Assembly: GCA_003140275.1 (NCBI GenBank)
Contig: PLJQ01000469.1
Coordinates: forward strand, 3,779 to 24,010
Source: Limisphaerales bacterium
GTDB taxonomy: Bacteria; Verrucomicrobiota; Verrucomicrobiia; Limisphaerales; PALSA-1396
Length of the DNA stretch: 20,232 nt
Direction: 5' to 3'
Below the pieces are notes generated by a model. The model made no database searches. It saw only the letters and a list, made by a program, of their open reading frames with translations, and was not told the origin of the DNA. Numbering within the stretch: the first letter of the stretch is position 1; every line of letters begins with the position of its first letter. Made by a program: the position numbers and the translations under genes. This document shows, piece by piece, positions 14,080 through 20,232 of this stretch.

Positions 14080-14955
14080 TCAACTGCGTCTTCCAAATGA
14101 GCCCATCACTTTTTGTGGTCGTCCCATCCAAACATCACGGACGCCCGGAGAAAAATTCGCGCCCGTGAACTGCGTGTGTTTGAACCATGGCCAGCTTGAT
14201 GTCAGCAGACTGTCGTCCAGCATGGTGATCTCTATGGACGTTTGCGGCCACGGCGCATGCCACACGCGGAAGAAACGTCGCCGGCCCCCGCTACAGTTGA
14301 AGGCTGTGTAGCGCTCCATCAGCCACTCCGCGAGTGAGCCTGCTACACACGGTTGAAAATCAGTGTGAGTGTCAAGCGTACCGCGATACGCCAGCGCCGC
14401 GCTAACCGCTGAATCCATCACGCATCCCCGCAGATCGCCAGCCAGCCATTCGTGTTGATAATCCATGCGTCCATAGCGATATGGCAATCCGAACGTGGCC
14501 GGGCCTAGCCGCACGGCAAAGCGGTCCGACAGCCATTCCGCCAGAAAGTGAATACCGGTTTCGCTGCCGTGCCGGACGTAGGTACGGACGTTGAGAAAAT
14601 GATGCGTGGCGATGGGACGAAACAACCACGCTGCCAACCTACCGCCCATACGCGGTCTCATGCCGCGCATCGTGAACGCAACCAGACTGACGAACGCGCG
14701 CCCGGCCCACAAATCAAGTTGGAAGGGCACGTCACGTTGCAACGCGCCCGCATCCACCTCGAAATGGATCATCAATGCGTGTTCCCAATCGGCGATAAAC
14801 AACGGCTCGCCGCGACGGGACAAAATTCGTTGACGCGCGGTGAGGTTCAAAGCGCTCCTCGACTCATCCCTCCCCGTACCGGGCGGGGAGAGCGTGACCA
14901 ACTCGTCGCGCCGAAGTTCCGCGAAGGCGGAAGACCGGTCGAGAGGTGCATTCAT
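14080..14955 (-). CDS. DUF2071/YqjF-like protein
   Basis: The 291-residue product matches the DUF2071 family (YqjF-like, acetoacetate decarboxylase-like fold; function unknown). Characteristic stretches are ADWEHALMIHFEVD (about 55-68), RDVPFQLDLWAGRAFVSLVAFTMRG-type sequence, THHFLNVRTYVRH, GIHFLAEWLSDR, FGLPYRYGRMDYQH and the tail VRDVWMGRPQKVMG. Residues 8-40 are unlike the family: they include SPPGTGRDESRS encoded by a GC-rich palindrome at 14870-14890, suggesting inserted repeat DNA near the start. A downstream start is possible. It follows the chimeric ORF by 15 bases and is the last gene of a four-gene operon headed by a GbsR-type regulator. Confidence 0.85.
   Translation of the reverse strand: MNAPLDRSSAFAELRRDELVTLSPPGTGRDESRSALNLTARQRILSRRGEPLFIADWEHALMIHFEVDAGALQRDVPFQLDLWAGRAFVSLVAFTMRGMRPRMGGRLAAWLFRPIATHHFLNVRTYVRHGSETGIHFLAEWLSDRFAVRLGPATFGLPYRYGRMDYQHEWLAGDLRGCVMDSAVSAALAYRGTLDTHTDFQPCVAGSLAEWLMERYTAFNCSGGRRRFFRVWHAPWPQTSIEITMLDDSLLTSSWPWFKHTQFTGANFSPGVRDVWMGRPQKVMGSFGRRS
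14870..14890. repeat. Short GC-rich palindrome inside the DUF2071 N-terminus
   Basis: CTCCCCG and CGGGGAG flank a 7-base loop TACCGGG. It lies in the stretch of the gene that does not match the family, so it may mark an inserted palindromic repeat, but the stem is short. Confidence 0.35.
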
Positions 14956-14970
14956 GCAAAATCGCTCAGC

Positions 14971-15732
14971 TCACGTTTTTGAAGACAAATCTTGGAATGC
15001 ATCCCGCAAATGTGGAAAGCGAAACTGAAATCCTGACGCCAACAAACGGCCCGGTGCTACACGCCGACTCTTGAGGATCAGCTCGGTTTCGGTTCGCAAG
15101 AAAAATGCACCCACCTCCAGCATCCATCGTGTTGCCGACAGCCCGAATGGGACGCCACAGATTTGACGCAACGTCCGCATCATTTCGCGGTTAGTCACCG
15201 GATTGGGCGACACGAGATTCACCACGCCGCTCATTTCATCGCGCGCGATGATCCACTCAACCGCGCGACAAAAATCGTTCTCGTGGATCCACGAAACAAA
15301 CTGATTACCGTTCGCCATTCGACCGCCGAGACGGAGCCGGACCAGGCGTCGCAAGACGGGGAAGACGCTATTCCTTTGGTTTGCCAGAACCATCGCTCCA
15401 GGAAACAAACGCGCGCCAACAAGCGTTTGAAACCGTGACGACGTGTCGCGTCGCGGAACGAAAACGCCTTCGTGCGCTGTTGCTCCAGCGTCCCACTCGA
15501 CCGCAATGCGATGCGCGGCGTTTTCCGAGGTCATGCCCCAAGCAGCCGGGAAACCATGAGGCAGTAATTCCTTAAGTCGGATGAAACAAATGCCGGTCAT
15601 CGCCCAACCTTTCACCAGTTTCGGCCGAAATTGCGAAGGCGACAATTTTTTTACCACCTCGGGGTTAACTCGAAAGTTCACAAGCATCCGGCGATCAATG
15701 ATTCCATGCATAGTTGGCATCAGTGCTCTCAT
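14971..15732 (-). CDS. Chimeric ORF: DUF2071 N-terminal half joined to TIGR01777/YfcH-type epimerase C-terminal half
   Basis: The ATG at 15732 lies seven bases after the upstream stop. Residues 1 to about 112 read MRALMPTMHGIIDRRMLVNF, then FRPKLVKGWAMTGICFIRL, SENAAHRIAVEWD and FVPRRDTSSRFQTLVGARLF, the start of a DUF2071-type protein. From about residue 113 (AMVLANQRNSVFPVLRRL, then GNQFVSWIHENDFCRAVEW, NLVSPNPVTNREMM, a TRWMLEVGAFFLRTETELIL strand and GRLLASGFQFRFPH) it is the C-terminal part of a TIGR01777/YfcH-type nucleotide-sugar epimerase homologue, without its Rossmann NAD-binding half. The join near 15397 is in frame. The simplest reading is a deletion that fused two neighbouring genes. 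The product probably has neither original activity. The frame is also open far upstream, overlapping the DCC gene, but that part is not coding. Confidence 0.75.
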   Translation of the reverse strand: MRALMPTMHGIIDRRMLVNFRVNPEVVKKLSPSQFRPKLVKGWAMTGICFIRLKELLPHGFPAAWGMTSENAAHRIAVEWDAGATAHEGVFVPRRDTSSRFQTLVGARLFPGAMVLANQRNSVFPVLRRLVRLRLGGRMANGNQFVSWIHENDFCRAVEWIIARDEMSGVVNLVSPNPVTNREMMRTLRQICGVPFGLSATRWMLEVGAFFLRTETELILKSRRVAPGRLLASGFQFRFPHLRDAFQDLSSKT

Positions 15733-15739
15733 AAATTGC

Positions 15740-16171
15740 TCAGGGTAATTCGAGGAAAGTTCTTGTTCCGCGGTGGCGTTTTCGGTGTTCAAGTCGGCAT
15801 TGTCCGGTTGTGGAGCAACGATGCTCTGAAATCCAATGGTAGAGGACACGCAAAAGCACCTTGCCGCCGGGCAGAACACCGCCGAAATACACCGGCCAAA
15901 CCCACCAGAAGCGCCGGCTGATTTCAAGCACGGCATCGGCGCCGCCGTAAATTCTTTCATCCGGCAACAGCAAACGCATTTCGCGAAGCAATGGCTCGCC
16001 ACTCAGCCCAAGACGCTTCGTTACCCAGGGAGTTTGCAATGGCGCAAGGCGGAAGCCACGACGCTCAAGCGCCTTCCGAAAACGTGCGGCCAAGCCGACA
16101 CACAACTGACAATCACCATCGTAGAGCAGCCAGGCATCTATTCTCTTAACTTCTGTCTTTTCAGTATTCAC
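15740..16171 (-). CDS. DCC-type thiol-disulfide oxidoreductase family protein (DUF393)
   Basis: The 143-residue product has the family hallmark near its start, LLYDGDCQLCVGLAARF (about 15-31), in which D-G-D-C-x2-C gives the redox cysteine pair. GGADAVLEISR (about 76-86) and a hydrophobic WWVWPVYFGGVL stretch follow, as in DUF393 proteins. These are small thioredoxin-fold proteins of poorly known function. The start is GTG (16171), with a GAGGAT upstream that could serve as ribosome site. A second candidate operator for the regulator overlaps codons 2-7. It lies 29 bases after the regulator gene and 7 before the chimeric ORF, so it is part of the same operon. Confidence 0.85.
   Translation of the reverse strand: MNTEKTEVKRIDAWLLYDGDCQLCVGLAARFRKALERRGFRLAPLQTPWVTKRLGLSGEPLLREMRLLLPDERIYGGADAVLEISRRFWWVWPVYFGGVLPGGKVLLRVLYHWISEHRCSTTGQCRLEHRKRHRGTRTFLELP
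16151..16166. promoter_or_regulatory. Second candidate operator of the GbsR-type regulator
   Basis: TTCTGTCTTTTCAGTA agrees at 14 of 16 positions with the palindrome at 16751-16766 in front of the regulator gene. It sits at the start of the DCC gene. It could let the regulator control the downstream genes separately. The partial coincidence with coding sequence lowers confidence. Confidence 0.35.
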
Positions 16172-16200
16172 AGAAACACATCCTCAAAACAAATCAAGCC

Positions 16201-16737
16201 TCACTCCGCGCCCAATCCCAGCAATTTTAGCAGTTTATCCCCCATACGCATAAACTTGATGGTCGCGCTGACCGGCAGTTTGCGAATTTGGGAGTACCAA
16301 GTGGTGGTCGTCTCAAAGAAATCGAGCAATGCTGCCAGGCGCTCCTTAGTGTGACCGTCGGACGGTTTGGCATTGTCCGCTTCGGCCACGCATTCCCGCA
16401 GCATCGCCAGCGTGGGATCGATCTCCCGCCGTTTCCGTTCATCCAGCACGGTGCGAAACATTTCCCAGACATCCTTTACCGATTCGAAGTGATCGCGCCG
16501 GTCGCCCATGACGGGAACGGTCTTGACGATCCTCCACCCTTGCAACTCCCACAAACTGGAACTGACATTCGACCGGGCAACCGAAAGCGTGTCGGCAATC
16601 TCTTCGGCATTCAGCGGTTTGGGCGAAAGGTAGAGCAACGCGTGAATCTGGGCGACCGTGCGGTTGATGCCCCATTGCGTCCCCATTTTCCCCCAATGCA
16701 GGATGAACTTTTGCTGAACGGGTGAGAGCTTTTTCAT
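16201..16737 (-). CDS. GbsR/MarR-type winged-helix transcriptional regulator
   Basis: The 178-residue product resembles GbsR-like regulators. It opens with LSPVQQKFILHWGKMGTQWG, and a winged helix-turn-helix follows at about 28-85: VAQIHALLYLSPKPLNAEEI, then LSVARSNVSSSLWELQGW as recognition helix and VMGDRRDHFE as wing. A helical C-terminal part (about 90-178) should form the dimer interface. GbsR proteins are repressors, in Bacillus acting on glycine betaine synthesis; the ligand here is unknown. It is the first gene of the minus-strand operon (regulator, DCC protein, chimeric ORF, DUF2071). A palindrome lies at its promoter, so it probably represses itself and the operon. It is divergent from citramalate synthase. 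Confidence 0.85.
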   Translation of the reverse strand: MKKLSPVQQKFILHWGKMGTQWGINRTVAQIHALLYLSPKPLNAEEIADTLSVARSNVSSSLWELQGWRIVKTVPVMGDRRDHFESVKDVWEMFRTVLDERKRREIDPTLAMLRECVAEADNAKPSDGHTKERLAALLDFFETTTTWYSQIRKLPVSATIKFMRMGDKLLKLLGLGAE

Positions 16738-16750
16738 AAGAGTCTTTTAA

Positions 16751-16766
16751 TTCTGTCTGTTCAGAA
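16751..16766. promoter_or_regulatory. Candidate operator palindrome in front of the regulator gene
   Basis: TTCTGTCTGTTCAGAA has inverted arms TTCTG/CAGAA around a 6-base centre. It overlaps the 3' end of the predicted -10 box and would block transcription when bound. A near copy lies at 16151-16166. Confidence 0.5.
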
Positions 16767-16792
16767 CATACTATAACAACAAACGGCGTCAA
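16765..16792 (-). promoter_or_regulatory. Predicted sigma70-type promoter of the regulator operon
   Basis: On the minus strand, TTGACG (16792-16787) and TATGTT (16770-16765) are separated by 16 bases. Transcription would start just upstream of the ATG at 16737. The -10 box overlaps the palindrome by two bases. Confidence 0.5.
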
Positions 16793-16870
16793 GCAGGAAG
16801 TTTTCCCCGGTTTGCGCTTTCCAACTGCGCCTGATTATTGTAGAAATCCTCTCCTGCTGCGGCGGAAACC

Positions 16871-18502
16871 ATGAAACCGGAAGTGGAAATATACGATACG
16901 ACCCTGCGCGATGGCAGTCAGGGTGAAGGCATCAATTTCTCGGTGATGGACAAGTTGCGCATCGCCGAGAAACTCGACGCCTTTGGGGTGCATTACATTG
17001 AAGGCGGCTGGCCTGGATCAAACCCCAAGGACATGGAGTTCTTCAAGCAGGCGCAACGGCGCAAATGGAAGTCTGCCAAGGTCGCAGCTTTCAGCATGAC
17101 CCGGCGCAAAGGTGTGGCCGTGGAAAAGGATGATTTGATGCGACAGGTGATCGAGGCCGACACGCCGGTCGTCACTATCGTCGGCAAGACGTGGCTGCTG
17201 CACGTCACCGAAGTCCTGCGCGCCAAGCCGGATGAAAATCTCGCCATGATCGCCGACACGGTTCGATACCTCAAAGATCACGGTAAAATGGTCATCTACG
17301 ACGCCGAACACAGCTTCGACGGCTACAAAGATGAACCCGATTATGCCCTCGCCACCTGGCAAGCTGCGGAAAAAGCCGGTGCGCAGTGCATCGTCCTCTG
17401 CGACACCAACGGCGGTTGTCTGCCGTCCGAAATCGCGCGTATCACCGCCGTGGCCAAGAACAAGCTGACGGCGCGTGTCGGCATCCACACCCACGACGAC
17501 ATCGGCGTCGGCGTGGCCAACGCGCTTGCCGGTTTGGAAGCGGGTGCAACTCACGTTCAGGGCACGATCAACGGCTACGGCGAACGCACCGGCAATTGCA
17601 GTCTCACGAGCGTGATTCCGCTCGTGCATTACAAATTGGGGAAGACCGGCGTGCCCGCGAAGTCTTTGCCCAAGCTAAAGGAACTCTCCGAATTCGTGGA
17701 TGAAATCGCCAACGTGCGTCACGACCCGCGCCGGCCATGGGTCGGGCAAACAGCGTTCGCGCACAAGGGCGGGATGCATGTTCACGCCATCGGACGTGCC
17801 GCCAGAAGCTATGAGCACATTGACCCCGCGAGCGTGGGCAACTTCCGCCGCGTGCTCATCAGCGACATGTCCGGGCGCACCAACATTTTGATGAAGGGCC
17901 GGGAACTCGGCTTCAAGCTCACGCCGGAAACGCCCGAGTTGAAAACCATCACAACCCGCATCAAGGAACTGGAGGGCCAGGGTTACGAATACGAGGCGGC
18001 GGAAGGCTCGCTAACGCTGCTGATCAAACAAATCCTCCTGCATCGGGACCTGCCGTTTAAAGTTGATTCCTATAAGGTTTCGGTAAGTCGAACGCATAAA
18101 CAGGCTGCTCTGTGTGAGGCGCTGGTAAGGGTCAGCGTTGAGCAGGGTCCGCTCGAAGTAAATTTGGAAGGGAAACATGGCCGGCTTGCCAAACTCAGTG
18201 GAAATGGCGGCAAGAATTTTCATGAATCAACGGGAACTGGAGATGGACCCGTGAATGCGCTTGATTCGGCACTTCGCCTCGCCTTGACAAAATTCTACCC
18301 ACAACTCAAGAACGTTCGCTTGACCGACTATAAGGTCCGCATCCTTGATGGCATTGCCGGCACTGCCGCCAAAACCCGCGTGCTCATCACCTCCACCGAC
18401 GGCAAACGCGAGTGGGGCACCGTCGGCGTGAGCGAGAACATCATCGAAGCCAGCTTGCAGGCACTCGTAGACTCAATGGAGTATGCGTTGCTCTGGAAAT
18501 GA
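16871..18502 (+). CDS. cimA: (R)-citramalate synthase
   Basis: The 543-residue enzyme condenses pyruvate and acetyl-CoA to citramalate, the first step of the threonine-independent isoleucine route. The HMGL-like TIM barrel (about 5-275) has DTTLRDGSQGEG (9-20; R13 and D14 catalytic), metal ligands H206 and H208 in HTHDD, and NGYGERTGNC (234-243). A C-terminal LeuA-type regulatory domain (about 400-540) includes GDGPVNALDSAL and the final WGTVGVSENIIEAS, which places it with the long citramalate synthases rather than with homocitrate or isopropylmalate synthases. The segment about 422-453 looks like an extra stretch relative to the family, and base use around it is more AT-rich. The start at 16871 is the first family codon; ribosome binding is weak. 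It is divergent from the GbsR-type operon and 57 bases before valS. Confidence 0.92.
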   Translation: MKPEVEIYDTTLRDGSQGEGINFSVMDKLRIAEKLDAFGVHYIEGGWPGSNPKDMEFFKQAQRRKWKSAKVAAFSMTRRKGVAVEKDDLMRQVIEADTPVVTIVGKTWLLHVTEVLRAKPDENLAMIADTVRYLKDHGKMVIYDAEHSFDGYKDEPDYALATWQAAEKAGAQCIVLCDTNGGCLPSEIARITAVAKNKLTARVGIHTHDDIGVGVANALAGLEAGATHVQGTINGYGERTGNCSLTSVIPLVHYKLGKTGVPAKSLPKLKELSEFVDEIANVRHDPRRPWVGQTAFAHKGGMHVHAIGRAARSYEHIDPASVGNFRRVLISDMSGRTNILMKGRELGFKLTPETPELKTITTRIKELEGQGYEYEAAEGSLTLLIKQILLHRDLPFKVDSYKVSVSRTHKQAALCEALVRVSVEQGPLEVNLEGKHGRLAKLSGNGGKNFHESTGTGDGPVNALDSALRLALTKFYPQLKNVRLTDYKVRILDGIAGTAAKTRVLITSTDGKREWGTVGVSENIIEASLQALVDSMEYALLWK

Positions 18503-18559
18503 TCCTTTCAACGCAAGGGTGCGAAGAGATGAATTCATGTGTCTTTGCGTTAATTCCCC

Positions 18560-20232
<1,673 letters not shown>

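Noticed and set aside
15733..16002. Upstream extension of the chimeric ORF to 16002
   Set aside because: It overlaps the DCC gene in another frame and its residues are cysteine-rich noise; ATG 15732 directly follows the DCC stop.

Overview
The window looks like a chromosomal piece of a Verrucomicrobia/Planctomycetes-type (PVC) bacterium, most likely a Pedosphaera/Limisphaerales-like verrucomicrobium. This is an inference from gene content: two Gfo/Idh/MocA oxidoreductases (one Tat-exported), a DUF1080 3-keto-glycoside hydrolase-like protein, a Tat-exported protein of a family I associate with PVC genomes, an HzsA-like propeller protein, weak or absent Shine-Dalgarno signals at many genes, and GC-rich nested-palindrome intergenic DNA. 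I saw no rRNA, tRNA, CRISPR array, transposase or phage gene.

Layout. 1-1946 (minus): an exported beta-propeller protein resembling the hydrazine synthase alpha-subunit middle domain, split by a one-base frameshift near 1022-1031 and running off the left edge. 1947-2610: non-coding, with an orphan signal-peptide-like stretch. 2611-6656 (plus): three exported proteins, namely a Tat-signal hypothetical, a Tat-signal Gfo/Idh/MocA oxidoreductase and a DUF1080 protein. 6912-10248 (plus): a tightly overlapping three-gene operon of RuBisCO-like protein, cytosolic Gfo/Idh/MocA dehydrogenase and TIM-barrel sugar isomerase/epimerase. 10362-13642 (plus): a three-helix membrane protein coupled to a large double alpha/beta-hydrolase. 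13761-14078 (plus): a small membrane protein. 14080-16737 (minus): a four-gene operon of GbsR/MarR-type regulator, DCC thiol-disulfide protein, a chimeric ORF and a DUF2071/YqjF-like protein. 16871-18502 (plus): citramalate synthase. 18560 to the right edge (plus): valyl-tRNA synthetase.

How the genes may work together. The exported oxidoreductase and DUF1080 protein fit oxidation of a glycoside to its 3-keto form followed by cleavage outside the cytoplasm. The RuBisCO-like operon has no kinase or methionine-salvage neighbours. Its RuBisCO-like protein keeps the lysine/aspartate/glutamate metal-site triad but lacks the usual loop-6 lysine and glycine-rich phosphate site. With a dehydrogenase and an isomerase translated from overlapping cistrons, it looks like a dedicated route for an oxidised sugar or sugar acid. 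This is the best candidate for an undescribed system here. The substrate is unknown, and the link to the exported genes upstream rests on proximity only.

The window also shows decay or rearrangement: a frameshifted propeller gene, an ORF joining half of a DUF2071 gene to half of an epimerase gene, a 151-bp nested palindromic element read through by the hydrolase gene, and AT-rich atypical segments inside valS and cimA.
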